A stretch of 64,000 nucleotides of DNA from Ricinus communis (lineage: Eukaryota; Streptophyta; Magnoliopsida; Malpighiales; Euphorbiaceae), in the NCBI RefSeq assembly GCF_019578655.1, contig NC_063261.1, positions 11,106,446 through 11,170,445 of the forward strand, given 5' to 3'. The first letter of the stretch is position 1. Each line of letters opens with the position of its first letter. Shown here piece by piece: positions 36,475 to 48,330 of the stretch. The notes under the pieces were generated by a model. That model saw nothing but the letters and a program-made list of their open reading frames with translations. It did not search any database and was not told where the DNA came from. Position numbers and translations under genes: made by a program.

Positions 36475-38365
36475 TTGGAAATTATATAAAATACTACTTT
36501 TTAAAAAGAATATCATTTTTTACCTTATTTTTCTTTCTTTTTTACTTATATAATATTTTATTTATATTGTCTTTGACTTCTCTTATATCATTTTTATGGT
36601 TTTTGCATTTCCTTTTCGTTCTTCTAACTTTCTTCTTCAGCTTTATTTTCAAATTAGGCTTAATACATATGCTGCCCCTTATAGTTGGCACTTTTGTCAT
36701 TTGTCCTCCTAAACTTATACTTGAGCCATTTAGCCACTTGAACATACTTATAATGAAACTTTTAAATATTTTTATGCATTGTCGGCATCACGGGTGATTA
36801 TAAACGCTTTTGAGCAATTGAAAATCTAAAATTGACTTATCCAAAATTATATTAATCATTTAAATAATATTAACAACAACTAAATTTGTTTCTCTTCACC
36901 TATTATAAGACCGGCTCCTTTTCTCCTCCCTCCTTTTTCTTTAACATCTTCTTTCTCTCATTCACAGATGCAACCTTTTCTTCTTTTTTTACCTAATAGT
37001 TTATTTTTCTCTATAAAACTGAATTAATCTATAATTCAAACCTCATGGAACCAAATTGATTATTTAAATAATTTCATTCTCTCTTGGTGTCACTTTCTTT
37101 CATATATTGCTATCCTTCTAAACTCTTAATGTAACTGTTGTCCATGAAACTCATGACTAAAAATAAAAAACTCTGCTTTGCTCTTTCAAACCTTATTGCT
37201 CTTCTACTAAATGCAAATATCTCAATCAATTAAAGAAGATCTAGAAATTAACCATTATCTTACAAGACCGGGTCATCAATTTTCACACGGAATGCACTAA
37301 TTGAATGATCTCATATGCAATAGTTATTAGATTCTTGAGGAAAATAGATGGAGCCAATTGTATCTTGGTCTTTGTTAATTGTCAATTTTTAGATTTCATG
37401 GCCTTAAAAGAAGAAAACAAAAAGATTGAAGTACATTTGTTAGAAATTGAACACCCTGAGAAAATCATAAAGATTATGCTAGCTTATTATTAAAATGTAT
37501 GGGTTATTAGATTCGCAGACATGTATTTTAGCTGGATTTTAATTTAGATATCTTTGTGTAGATTAAATTGATATGCATGTTAGATTTGATTGGAAATTAG
37601 TGTTGGCACAAGGTGTTCGATGAATGTTGTATAAGAGATTTGGTTACTATCAACTTTAAGAAAGAAAGTCGGGTTCAAATAAAAGAAAATAAGAAAGTGG
37701 GTTGTGTTAATGGTTTGATTGGTAAAGATAATAGAAGGAAAATAAAGGAATAGTATGGATTGTTGGTTTGAAAGCATTATTTGATGCGAGTGAAAATCTA
37801 TAAAGTGTGAGCTGCGGAGAATGATTTTCTTACAGGAGAAGAATTTTCATATGTTTAGATCAAATGCAGCCTTTACCTTGTTAGTAGTAATTCTTTTTGT
37901 TTTGTCAGATTTTTTTCTCTGTGTCAGCTCGTGTGTATAACACGCATATAAAAGAGAATAGACATGTATATAGAGGTGTTTAAAAGTCGATGAATAACCA
38001 ATTAAAAGTGGTTAAATGGTTCAAGTATAAGTTTAGGGGGATAAATGACCAAAAGTGTAAAGTACAAGGAGCTGTGGATATATTAAGCTTTCAAATTATC
38101 ATATCTTTTTGTCCAAAAAAGATAAGACTAAAAATCTTCAAACTGTGATATCACAAGATTTCTTTTTAGAGGAGATTATGTAAAATACTATATTTTTGAA
38201 AAAAAATATAATCTTACTGTACTTTTTTTTTCTTTCTTATATAATATTTTATTTATATTGTCTTTTCTTATATCATTTTTATGGTTTTTGCCACTCTTCT
38301 ATCTTTTTTTTTTCTATTCTTCTAACTTCCTTTTTTCAGTTTTATTTTCAATTTTTAACTTCATA
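36475..38365. repeat. Direct repeat of about 180 bases at 36475-36656 and 38175-38365
   Basis: Both copies contain TATAATATTTTATTTATATT, TTATATCATTTTTATGGTTT and the run through TCTTCTAACTT to TTTATTTTCAA. The spacing is about 1.7 kb. The MULE-like element 36657-38089 inserted at the very end of the left copy. Apart from these repeats the stretch from 36000 is AT-rich with no gene. Confidence 0.75.
36657..38089. mobile_element. Non-autonomous MULE-like element, 1433 bp
   Basis: A 9-base target duplication, TTCAAATTA (36648-36656 and 38090-38098), flanks inverted repeats of about 80 bases: GGCTTAATA at the left and TATTAAGCT at the right, then CTCCTAAACTTATACTTG against its complement, and GCCATTTAGCCAC against GTGGTTAAATGG. 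No transposase frame is present between them. The interior is AT-rich. Confidence 0.85.
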
Positions 38366-38411
38366 TTGGCCACTCTCATTGTATTGCATAGTAATATTTT
38401 TTTTCCTTTTG

Positions 38412-38490
38412 CAGTTCTTTTGTAAAATAGTGGATATATAGAGGGTTTTGCAGTCTTTTGTAAAATAGTGGATATATAGAGGGTTTTGCA
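38412..38490 (+). repeat. 38-base tandem duplication
   Basis: The unit with TTTTGTAAAATAGTGG and ATATATAGAGGGTTTTGCA occurs twice, almost without change. Confidence 0.9.
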
Positions 38491-38941
38491 ACTGTATTTG
38501 GTTGAGATGGTGTTAACTCGTTCTACTTCTTCTTGTAAGTGTAATAAATATACTTTTCAAAGCTTAAGGAATTTGGTAAATTCAATTTGTGTTGATAAGA
38601 AAAAGATTTTAAGTAATATTATTTTCTAAGAAAATAGGTAAGAAATTAGTAGTCAAGAGTTTAAAAAAGAAGCATGGTGTCATGTTTCTTCATTTGAAAA
38701 TGTTATAGAGGAAAAATTAGCTGTGAGCACTCATTTTTTGGATTTAGATATCGAGAGAATTATAGAAAATCCAATTATGAGAGTTGCTGCCTTTCTCGAG
38801 TCTCAGCAGATTAAGGAAGGGCGAATCTAAGGATGAGAATGACTGGACTTAAATTTACTTTTCTAGAATCAATTTGGACCCAATTGATAGAAAAATAAAG
38901 TTTGAGGGGTAAAATAACAGTTTTTACAAATTCAAGGACTG

Positions 38942-39752
38942 TGAGCGACCAAATTTTTCTATGGGTTTCCACTGTTGGTCCGGGATCCGCTCTTCATACT
39001 AGGCCCATTTCAAAATGAGCTGTCTAGTCGAGAGCCCTAAGGGATTACAAAATAGCCTTAAAACAATTCATAGAAGGAGTCGCCACCCGATGAGATCGGG
39101 ACAGTTCGGGAGTGAGCATGACAACTTTGTACCTCTCAAGGAGAGCCTAAATTTTCCCCTCCCTAAACTCAGAGATTCTATTCAGAAAGTTAAGTACGAA
39201 TAGGGAAGGTTATTGAAAGCGTCTCTATCTGCCTAGGTGGTAAAGCCTAGCCTCCACTAGAGTAAACGAGTCTTTGCCTATCCTAATAAAATCATCTTAG
39301 TCTAAGTTTACCCTATATTTGTTTTATTCACCAACATATTTTACCTTTCTTAGCATGTAAGATGAGCAACCAAGAATGTAGCCTAAGGTGGAGGTACTTT
39401 GGTACCTCAACTAGTCCTAGTTGGGAGGCACATTGGTGCCTTTACTAATCCTAGTCGGGAGGCACTTTGGTACCTTAGGTTTTAGCTTGGCATGCCATAG
39501 TGTCCATATTATTTATAATTTTTTATTGGTTATAATCTAGGTGACCGATTTATTTTAGCCTTAGCATTTGAGGTAAAAGCATGCGAGATGTGGGGGCTTA
39601 CTTTGTTATGCTTTTGATTTTATTATCTTTGCATGTGGGGTGATCACAATAGTTGTTAAGTCCAATTTATCCTTTATTTACATGTGGGTGATCCTAAGCA
39701 TAAATCATCGGGCTTATAAAAAATCTTGACTTGAAAAATTAGGTGATAACAC
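38942..39752 (-). repeat. Insertion inside LTR A, probably a related solo LTR in reverse
   Basis: This block is absent from LTRs B and C at the same point (after TTCAAGGACT, before AGATT). It starts TGTGAGCGACC and ends GATAACA, and has the GAGTCGCCACCCG motif about 130 bases in. The reverse of LTR C also starts TGTGAGCG and has GAGTCGCTACCCG at a similar distance, so the insert looks like a Tat-type LTR in minus orientation. It contains three imperfect units with GGGAGGCACTTTGGTACC at 39389-39475. I find no clear target duplication. Confidence 0.5.
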
Positions 39753-40444
39753 TAGATTATTAAATTTTCATAAATTTTTTTCCTTAGAGCCAATAAGCTC
39801 TATGCACAACCGAATTGGCTCTACACAAAGTTGAATCGGCTCTACACAATGCTGATTGGCTGTTTTCCGAATCTAACGTCATTTTATGTATATTTTCAAC
39901 CTAAAACGCCAAAAATTGATAAAAGTAAGTTTCTAGAAGGTATTTACGATAACTGTTGGAATTTTTAAATATTTTTATGATAATTATAGTAAATAATTTA
40001 ATCCATTTTTATTTGATATTTATTTGATAAAGTGGAGGGATAGTTACAGTCTATTTCTTAAAATAATTGAGTAATGATCATTATTTCCTAAGGTTTCCTA
40101 ACCTTACTCCTATAATAGAATAATATGGCTAGTTCTAGGCTAGCTACACTGATTAATTACTAAAGCAAGAATCCCCAAAAATTTTCTATCTACATCGATC
40201 TATACAGAAGCTCTTAGCAAACCACTAAGAAAGAGTTCCCAAATTAGGAAACCCATTGAAGAATGACAGAACAACAACCAATGGTGAAAATTTGAGGTAC
40301 CCTACATCCAAAAGGAGAACTGGATTCCCAACCACTCTTTGATTCAACAGCTTTCTCGTCCCCTTGAACTCGCAAATAACAACCAACAGTGACAATCCGA
40401 GGGTTCCCTACACCCACATTATCAACACTCTTCTCCAATTGCTT

Positions 40445-40446
<2 letters not shown>

Positions 40447-40521
<75 letters not shown>
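40447..40521. repeat. TA microsatellite in LTR A
   Basis: About 37 TA units follow CAATTGCTTCT. The same site in LTR B (43680-43707) has a much shorter, interrupted run. Confidence 0.95.
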
Positions 40522-40526
<5 letters not shown>

Positions 40527-41397
40527 TATAGAAATATATTAGGAATGTTCTTCTAATGTTTGTTCCACATGATTAGACTATAAATCATTTCTATTTAACA
40601 TGATAATTTTATTGGATTTTGAATGTGATAATAAGAATACTTAGGGTTTTGAATATAATTTGATTGAATCTTGGATTTGATAAGTTAATAGTAAATATAA
40701 TTATATTATATTTTTATTATATTGTTAATTTTACATATTTTAACTGAAATTTTTACCTCTATACATGTGAAAATCAGTTTTGGGCGTGAGAAATCGAGGA
40801 AACCTAGAGGAAAGCCACCGGAAGCTCTTAGAGCCGATTAGCTCAATACAGAGCCGATTTGGTTTTGCACTGAGCCGATCAGTTGTGCCTAACTTTTAAG
40901 TTGATTTTTGAGTTTTTGATGTATTTTTGGCAAATTCATATACTGTAACTTAGTTTTAGGGTTTTCTTTCCAATTTTTTAGTTGTAGACGGGTTGTAATA
41001 GCTAGATTTACTTTCTACTCTTAATTTTTTGTTTTATCTGTGATGGATGCTAAATATTTGTTGTGTGATTGTTTAATTAAAACTGACACATGGGCTTTAA
41101 AATTGGACCTAACATGAAAATTATAGTCCATTAGATTAATTAGATGGTAATTGGGCCTTAAAATCAACATAGACTTAATGGGTTTTTCCATGCTTTAGTT
41201 AGGTTAAATTGGATTATATTATATTTAAGATCATTGAATTGGGTCTTTCCATAAAAAATAGTTTATTAGGCTTAAAGATTGGAAATCAAAACATAATTTA
41301 TAATCGGGCTAGACTACGTAGGCCTTGTACATAATTAACTAGTAAGTTAGGTTAATAACTTTGTATATGGGCTGGGTCTTATTAAAATGGGCTAGGA

Positions 41398-41751
41398 TTC
41401 AGGCGGAGTATGAAGCATGTTTATTTAGATTAGAAGCGACTGTGGTAGTAAGAGCGAAGCAGCTGATGGTCTACGGGGATTCCATGCTAATGATCCAACA
41501 AGCCATTTAGGAATGGAAAGTGAAAGAGAAAAGATTGAAACCATATGTCAATTATCTTAGAACTTTGGTTAGCAATTTTTCTCAATGTATGTTCATACAC
41601 TTACCGCGAGATGAGAATCAGATGGCGGATGCACTAGCTACCTTATCATCAATGTGGGACAACCCCCCGCAAAGTTTACAGAAGGAAAAAGATAGCAAAA
41701 GGGCAAAAGTACAAGCAATGATAGAAAAATCAAAAGTCGGGATTCTCTCCT
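41398..41751 (+). pseudogene. RNase H fragment of Tat-type pol
   Basis: It reads AEYEACLF, then VYGDSMLMIQQAI followed by TAG, then EKRLKPYVNYLRTL and FIHLPRDENQMADALATLSSM. These are the core motifs of the RVT_3-type RNase H of plant Ty3/gypsy elements: E-Y-E-A-C, the G-D-S aspartate and the final N-x-x-A-D-A-L-A. It is joined directly to LTR A inside the word CAGGCGGA, which belongs to both sequences. Confidence 0.8.
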
Positions 41752-42129
41752 GAATCCCCCATCCAATTGTCTAAATCAGTGTCCATCCCTTGATATTGCA
41801 AGGTAGACAGTTGGAACGTTAGAGTATCGATCCAGCGCTGTTGAGTATTAATCTGACGTTATCGGTCATCCACCTGTCCTTGCAAGCTGGTCTTTCTGAG
41901 GATAACCTAAAGGGAATTAGTTAATACGTTTTATACATGCATGCATATTGCATTTCATAAATCATTTTTTTCACCTGCCAGTCTTTGCTAAGGACGAAGA
42001 ATTGCCTTCTCATAGCGCCAACCTATCAGTGTACCTGCTCAAATTGGTCTCTCTGAACCTGTGTGATCACTTGTATGTGTTATTGATCTTTCAGGAAGAA
42101 GAGACGTGAAAATATAAAGGAGAATGTTA
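41752..42129. other. Retroelement spacer without recognised gene
   Basis: This lies between the RNase H fragment and the antisense PMD fragment. Short frames continue, but I recognise no domain. Confidence 0.4.
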
Positions 42130-42722
42130 CTCATGTGTATACAGGTCCTTAAAGTAAACTTCGACGGGAGACAGTGCTCCATGGCAAGCCAGTGCTCTAT
42201 CGCACCTTGAGGACTCTAATAGGAGACCATTGGATCAGGGAGGAATGAGATGCTCCTCAGAATCACGTCTGATGTGGCTGTAGGAGGTGCTTTGGAGGTA
42301 GCACCAGCAAAGGAACCCAAGATATAGGAAGGCCTAGAGCGTTAGGCAGATCGCCCCTCTATTGGCTCAGGAGCAACAGGGGCACGGCAGATGAACTATA
42401 GACAAAACAGTCAGATAAATAAGTGGAATAAAGAAAAATAAAAGATTCAACAAAGTTGGTCAGAAGAAGTACTTGAGCCATGGTGTCATCGTCAAAAGGC
42501 ACAGTCCCAAGCAATTGAGGAATGAAGGAGGCATATTCCGTCCTTCGAGACCAGATAATGAGATCCTCGAGCTCATCATATCCCGCTAGTCATGTCGCTA
42601 GCTCCTCCCTAACAAGATCCGTTGTCCAGAACATAGAGAAGGGTTAGACAAGGGGACAACATCTATTAGGGCCTCGCTCCCATCCGTAGATCCTCTCGCC
42701 TAAATACGGCTCATCAAGATAT
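42130..42722 (-). pseudogene. Plant mobile domain (PMD) gene fragment, antisense in copy I
   Basis: Read on the minus strand it aligns with 60090-60680 on the plus strand. The exon at 42722-42473 gives ERIYGWERG, EELA and YDELEDLIIWSRRTEY, and ends TTTGACGATGACACCATGGC before a GT donor. The next exon (about 42390-42130) matches the ACCTC.GA.GTGAT…AGGAG.AT region at 60520-60660. Several stops are present. The upstream exons known from the second copy are missing, so the gene was truncated by the same decay that removed most of pol. Confidence 0.75.
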
Positions 42723-42809
42723 CATTTTTACCGTATCCTTAATATTATGATTTGTCTCAATTTATGTAATCGCATACATGCTTATAAATTTTGACAAACC
42801 GGAGGCAGT

Positions 42810-44857
42810 TGTCAGTATTCATTTTCCAGATCTAGATATCGAGTGAATTACGAAAAATCCGATGATGAAAGTTACTGTTTTTCTCGAGTCTCGGGAGATT
42901 AAAGAAGGGCGAATCCAAGTGAAGGATGGGAATGATTGGACTTCAATTTACTTTTCTAGAATCAATTTGGACCAAATTGACAGAAAAATAAAGTTTAAGG
43001 GGTAAAATGACAGTTTTCACAAGTTCAAGGACTAGATTGTCAATTTTTTAGAACTTTTGCTCCTTAGAGTCAATCAGCTCTGTGCACAGCCGAGCCGATT
43101 GGCTCTACACAGTACTTCCAAATCTGACGCTTTTTTTATGTATATTTTTGATCTAAAATACCATAAATTGATAAAAATAAGTTTCTAGAAGGTATTTACG
43201 ATAATTATTAGGGCTTTAAAATATTTTTGATGATAATTATTTGAAAATAAAAGATTTAATCCCTTTTTATTTGATATTAATTTGATAAAAATGGAGAAAT
43301 AATTACAGTATATTTCTTAAAATAATTGAATAATTATCAATATTTTCTAGAATTTTCTAACCCTACTCCTATAAATAGAATAATATGGCCTAGGTCTAGG
43401 CTAGCTACACTAGTAAATTACTAGAGCAAGAATTCCTAAAAGTTTTCTAGCTACATCGATCTATACGAAAGCCCTCAGCAAGCCATTAAGAAGAGCTCCC
43501 AAATTAGAAAACCCATTGAAGAACGACAGAAACTTTTCTGAAATCCCAAAAGAACTGGATTCCCAATCACTCTTTGATTCAACAGCTTTCTCGTCTCTTA
43601 AGACTCGCAGAACAACAACAGTGACAACCTGAGGGTTCCCCTACATTCACATTGTCAATATCTCTTCTTCAATTGCTTCTTATATATATATATATGTATA
43701 TATATTTGTTTATAGAAACATATTAGGAATTTTTTTAATATTTGTTCCATATGATTCACATGATTAGGCTAGAATTTTTTCTATTTAACATGCTGATTTT
43801 ATTGAGTTGAATTTGATAATAAGAACACTTAGGGTTTTGAATCTAATTTGATTGAATTTTGAATTTGATTACTTAATAGTAAATATAATTGACTATATTT
43901 CCATTCTTTTGTTAATTTTAGATATTCTAACTAAATTTTTACCCTTTGTGCATGTGAAAACTGCAGGAATGCCACCTGAAGCCCCCAGAGTTGATCGGCT
44001 CTACACCATGAGTCGATCAGTTGTGCATAATTTTTAGACTGATTTACGAGTTTTTGATATATTTTTGGCAATTTCATGTACTATAACTTAGTTTTAGGGT
44101 TTTCTTCTAATTTTTCTTAGTTGTAGGGTTGTAATATCTAGATTTACTTTCTACTGTTAATTTTTGGTTTTATCTATGATGGATGTTAAATATTTGTTGT
44201 GTGATTGTTTAATTAAAACTGACACATAGGCTTTAAAATTAGACCTAACATAAAAATTGTATTCAATTAGGTTAATTAGATAGTAATTGGGCCTTAAAAT
44301 CAACAAAGACTTAATGGGCTTTGTCATGCTTTAGTTTGATAAAATTGGAACATATTAGATTTAAGATAACTGAATTGGGTCTTTCCATAAAAAGTAGTTT
44401 ATTATGTTTAAAGGTTGGAAATTAAAGAATAATTTATAGTTGGGCTAGACTAGGTGGACCTTGTATATAATTAACTAGTAAGTTAGGTTAATAACTTTGA
44501 AAATGGGCTAGGTTTTAATAAAATGGGCTAGAATTCAGGTGGACCTCACATGTTGTAGTGCTTGATAGGTAACATATGATTGTTGCATTTATAGGGAATA
44601 GCCTGTTAAACAATAAAATTAAAGACAAAGATACACAAATAAGAAAGTTAGTTTCCGGATCCATCTTTGGATTTATAGCATAAGCTTTCTTATGCAATCG
44701 AGAAACGTCACTCATTAGTGAAAGTGTCTCGGTGAATTACCCAGGTGGCAACTCCTATTTCTGCGCTAGTCTTTATGAGTAGTTAGCGTGTTCCCAATTA
44801 GGTTGAAAAGTCTTGTAGTGCCGTAGTCGCTCAAGACACTTAGGTGCGCGTTCAACA
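42810..44857 (+). repeat. LTR B (3' LTR of copy I)
   Basis: It begins TGTCAGTATTC after GGAGGCAGT and ends near TTCAACA. The TATA box TATAAATA is at 43370-43377. Dyad motif clusters lie at 43055-43115 and 43985-44020. The 3' part (44540-44857) with CTCACATGTTGTAGTGCTTG, GAATTACCCAGGTGGCAACTC and the final GGTGCGCG matches LTR C in reverse but is missing from LTR A. Confidence 0.8.
43370..43377 (+). promoter_or_regulatory. TATA box of LTR B
   Basis: CCTATAAATAGAATA lies about 560 bases into the LTR and is conserved in LTR C (57397-57404, minus). It is the probable transcription start region of the family. Confidence 0.6.
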
Positions 44858-45299
44858 AAGAAGAGAGATGTTCCTTCATCTCCTATTAAAGAAAAAAGAA
44901 AAGTTGAAACTAGTTCTAAACGAAGGATTATATTATTCATTATGTACTTTAATTTTTATTTATTATATTATTCATATATTTTTGTTATCTGTTTAGTTTC
45001 TGTTTTTGCTCTAGTTCACATAAAATCACTTTTTCTGTTGTTTTATGCAATAACAATAATATAATTGTTTTGTTGTCTTAACAAGATTGTTGTGGTTGAT
45101 TATTATATTTCTTCATGCATTTATGGTTGTTGTGGTTGCTATTTGGCAGGAAGCTTTAAGTTGTATAGGAGCCCTTGTTGATATATCTTTGTTATATTTC
45201 TAATATTTGTTTAGTATACGTCTCTTATAATTTTGTTATATTTTTAATGTATGTTTTTTATACATTTAATTTTACTATTAGAATGATGTTCTTTTAACT
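44858..45299. other. AT-rich DNA with no recognised gene
   Basis: There are no coding signals beyond short frames. It leads into the DUF1985 remnant. Confidence 0.4.
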
Positions 45300-46032
45300 T
45301 TTGATTAAACATGAAGACCATTTTTCTGCAAAAATAGACAATCATATTGGTAAAGAAGTTATTGCTCAGCTTATATTTAGCTTTCGAAAAACAATTAGAT
45401 ATGTTTGGTAAGACTTGCTTTTGTCATTTTCTTCAAATGAAAGAGTTTAAGTTTCAACCACAACTTGTTCACTGTTTGTTGTTGAAAGAGGTGTATCAAG
45501 ATGTTGATAATGACTTGTGATTTGCATTAAATGTTTTAAACTAAACTTTGGTATTGAAGAGTTTACAATCATGACCGGTTTGAATTGTATTGGTGATTGC
45601 AATAAGCTTAGTTTTTCTAAAAATAAGAATAATATTATTGAGTATTTTGCTAGTGTTCAGAAAATTAACAAACAAGTAGTTGAGGAGTGTTTTCTATTGA
45701 AAATGTGGACTGTAATGAAGATGCGGTGAAAATTATTGTTCTATACTTTATTAATTTATTTTTATTAATTTCTCCTAAGGATAAATTGGTTCATAAGTCT
45801 CTTTTTGATATAATTGATAGTGGAAAGGTAAATGATTATCCATGGGGTAAAGTAGTGTTTGATGTCACTATTGATTCTTTGAAGAATAAGCTTGTTGTTA
45901 AAGTTAATAAAAATCGTTTGATTGACTTTCCTCTTTATTTTCAACTTTGGTTTTATAAGTGATGTCCATATGTTGTCGGAAAGCTTGTTGTTCTTAGAGG
46001 TGTTGATATTCCCCAAATTCTAAATTGAAGTT
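45300..46032 (+). pseudogene. DUF1985-domain transposon protein remnant
   Basis: Across three frames the sequence reads KTCF-HFLQMKEFKFQPQLVH, FGIEEFTIMTGLNCIGD, then YFASVQKINKQVVEECF, PWGKVVFDVTIDSLK and FPLYFQLWFYK ending in IPQILN. The EFxxxTGLNC motif and the PWG-KVxFDVT-SL and FPLxxQxWxY blocks are the hallmark of DUF1985, which occurs with Ulp1-like protease domains in plant transposon proteins. Frameshifts near 45520 and 45720 break it. No protease domain or terminal repeats are found nearby. Confidence 0.7.
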
Positions 46033-46091
46033 CATCTTCAACTTCTTCTTTCGAGCTTGTTCAAAAAATATATTTAGTGAATCTACTAGCA

Positions 46092-46095
<4 letters not shown>

Positions 46096-46125
<30 letters not shown>
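46096..46125. repeat. TA microsatellite
   Basis: This is an uninterrupted TA run of about 15 units. Confidence 0.9.
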
Positions 46126-46129
<4 letters not shown>

Positions 46130-48023
46130 TCGCGCTATCCGCACACTACAAAGTGTACCGATCGTATCAAGTAATAAAATGATGAATAAGAGTATCGTTC
46201 CATTGGGATTTTCACTAATGTATAGCAATAAAAATGTAGTTTGGATATAGTAATATTTAAAAGTAAACTAATTTTAAAAATAAGAATTAAACAATTGGTG
46301 TATTTGTCAAAGTTAAAATCTATTCAAGTAATGAATCTCCCCTAATAAGTTGAATACCTCATGAAATAAATAGCAATTAAATCAAAACCATGAGTTAAGT
46401 TGGCATTCCAAAAAATTAGGTAAAAACCTTTCTCAAGTGATTAAACTCCTAATTCCTAATAGGAGGAAAACAAATTCTCTTCTCAAACCCATTCACTAAG
46501 GCCATACATTAAAATTAAGAAACTATTGAACCAAAGGATCTTGTAGATCTGTCTCTAGTATCCCAATTAACCCCTAATCTCTAAGATATGATCAATTTAT
46601 AAATAATTATCTCTAATCAATTTATGAAAATAAATTCCAATCAATACGTCAACTTATTAATTGAAAGTAATAATTAAGCAATCAAAGGAACAAAACAACT
46701 CAAAGAAAGATTTAATTGCATAAACTTTGAATCAATCCATACAATACAAATTAGGATTCATCAAAACCTAAATAATAAGAAGATTAGTTCCTACACATTG
46801 CAATAAAGAAATGAAGAATAGGAAAAGGAGATCTCAAACTATTCATGAATGATTAGAGATGAAAATCTTCAATCTTGAAAAACAATGATAGAAATGATGT
46901 TTTTCCTTGAAAATAACTAATAAAACTCTAAGATATAAAAGAAGAATAAGTTTTCTAAGTGTTTCTCTCTTTCTAGAAATAAAATAATGACGGAATTTCC
47001 TTTTAAATAACCCTAAAAGTCCTTTAATTAGTAAGTTTTAATGATTGACATGAGGACCACATGGACATCATATGGCTGTGTCACGTCTTAGCTCTTTCGT
47101 AGCTTGAATCCCTCTTCTAAGTCACATGGGCATACAGGCTTCCCTTGTCAACCTTATGGACCTTCGGCTAGTCTTGACTAGGTGACACGGGAAGGCACAT
47201 GGGCGTGCCACCTTCCCGTGTAAGCTTCTTCATAATCTGCCTATTTTATCAATCAACATGGGCAAGTCACACAGGCGTGTGCTTCCCGTGTCAAGATAAA
47301 AACTTTCTACCACTTTGATCTTTTTGCTCTAAAATATGACACGAGCAAGTATCCTCCCATGTCATGCCCATATGTGACTCCAAACTTGAATAAAGATGTA
47401 TTTTCTTTATTTGATTCTCATGCTTTTGGATTCCAATCACCTTCTTGACATGTTATTTTCAGCAATCCCCACATGAATAAAAATTGATAAAAGAAATAAA
47501 CGATTTTTAAAAAAAACCTGGTAATAGGGCTCAACGGTCAAAACCGGCATAAGATAGGTAGGGTTAGCCTTTGAACTTTTCCTTGTAAAATTGAATTTAC
47601 TTTACTAGCTAAATAGTAGACATGGTGTCCTTGAACTATTTTGCCATTTATATAAAGATGATACATTTCAATAGGAGTCTTCCTTAACACACTTCAGTTT
47701 TCATTGTTATGTTTGTTTTGGCCATGAACATCTCCCTAATTCTGTGAGAGTTTATAAAGAATTGAGCCCTAGGCAATTCTCCTTTGAAGCGACCCTACTT
47801 CTCTCTCACATAGGTGAATTCTTATAACATCCTCCATAAAAATCATTAAAAGTACTTGCTTATCCTTATCTCACGTCATTATCACTGTATTCATCATAGG
47901 AATGGGTAGAAGGATTACCCCCATAGTGATCTAAACATGTCTTTACATTTTAGTTTTCGATTTAAACTTAGATCTTGGGATCTCCAATCAATTAGGTTGG
48001 GTTTCCATTGCAATGACATCTTC
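46126..48023. other. Retroelement debris, LTR-like, with a degenerate repeat
   Basis: The left part (ATTCGCGCTATCCGCACAC, AAGTGTACCGATCG, AATAAAATGATGAAT, ATCGTTCCATTGGGATT) resembles the polyadenylation region of Athila/Tat-type LTRs. At 47090-47400 a unit built on ACATGGGCGTG and TTCCCGTGT recurs about four times in degenerate form. At 47900-48020 the sequence follows the end of the copia RNase H and probably is its 3' untranslated part. No complete LTR can be delimited. Confidence 0.4.
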
Positions 48024-48330
48024 TTAGATGGGCTTTAGTCCCATTCCCCTTAATGATTCATCAACTAACTCTTTGTTTAACTCCTTGGTTAGTGGATCCA
48101 CTATATTATCCTTTGATTTTACATAATCAATAGTGATAACTCCAGTTGAGAGTAATTTTCTAATGGTATTATGTCTGTGACGTATAAGTCTAGACTTACC
48201 ATTATACATATTGTTCTGTCCCCTTCCAATTGCAGATTAACTATCACAGTGAATACAAATTGGTGGGACAGGCTTAGTCCACCTTGGAATGTCCTATAAG
48301 CAATGAACTCAGACTCCACAGTGGATCTAG
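48024..48330 (-). pseudogene. copia RNase H, C-terminal end
   Basis: RLIRHRHNTIRKLLSTGVI then VKSKDNIVDPLTKELNKELV and RGMGLKPI form the closing part of plant copia polyproteins. An ESEFIAY motif lies at about 48319. The segment between the two is in another frame. Confidence 0.85.

Larger units (their letters stand above)
38722..41404 (+). repeat. LTR A (5' LTR of copy I), truncated
   Basis: It starts TGTGAGCACTC and aligns with LTR B and with LTR C in reverse. Shared landmarks are TTAGATATCGAG, AGGCTAGCTACACT, CCCATTGAAGAA, ACTCTTTGATTCAACAGC, a TA run and GGGTCTTTCCATAAAAA. The TATA box region reads TATAATAG, one A shorter than in the others. It breaks off at 41404 inside the sequence GATTCAGGCGGA, where it is fused to pol. 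It carries an 0.8-kb insertion and a long TA run. Confidence 0.8.
38722..44857 (+). mobile_element. Internally deleted Tat/Ogre-like Ty3/gypsy element (copy I)
   Basis: The layout is: LTR A (38722-41404, truncated at its 3' end and carrying an insertion), a fragment of the pol RNase H (41398-41751, plus), fragments of a plant mobile domain gene on the opposite strand (42130-42722, minus), a short pre-LTR segment with GGAGGCAGT, then LTR B (42810-44857). The LTRs align over their length. The upstream 90 bases before LTR B also match the bases before LTR C, as expected for the pre-LTR region of a 3' LTR, while the bases before LTR A do not. No target duplication is found, so the ends are partly decayed. 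Lineage is inferred from the RNase H and from the related integrase tail at 63.2 kb. Confidence 0.7.

Noticed and set aside
38722..44857. CRISPR-like interpretation of the regularly recurring dyad motif
   Set aside because: The units are degenerate, unevenly spaced, in a plant genome and part of LTRs.
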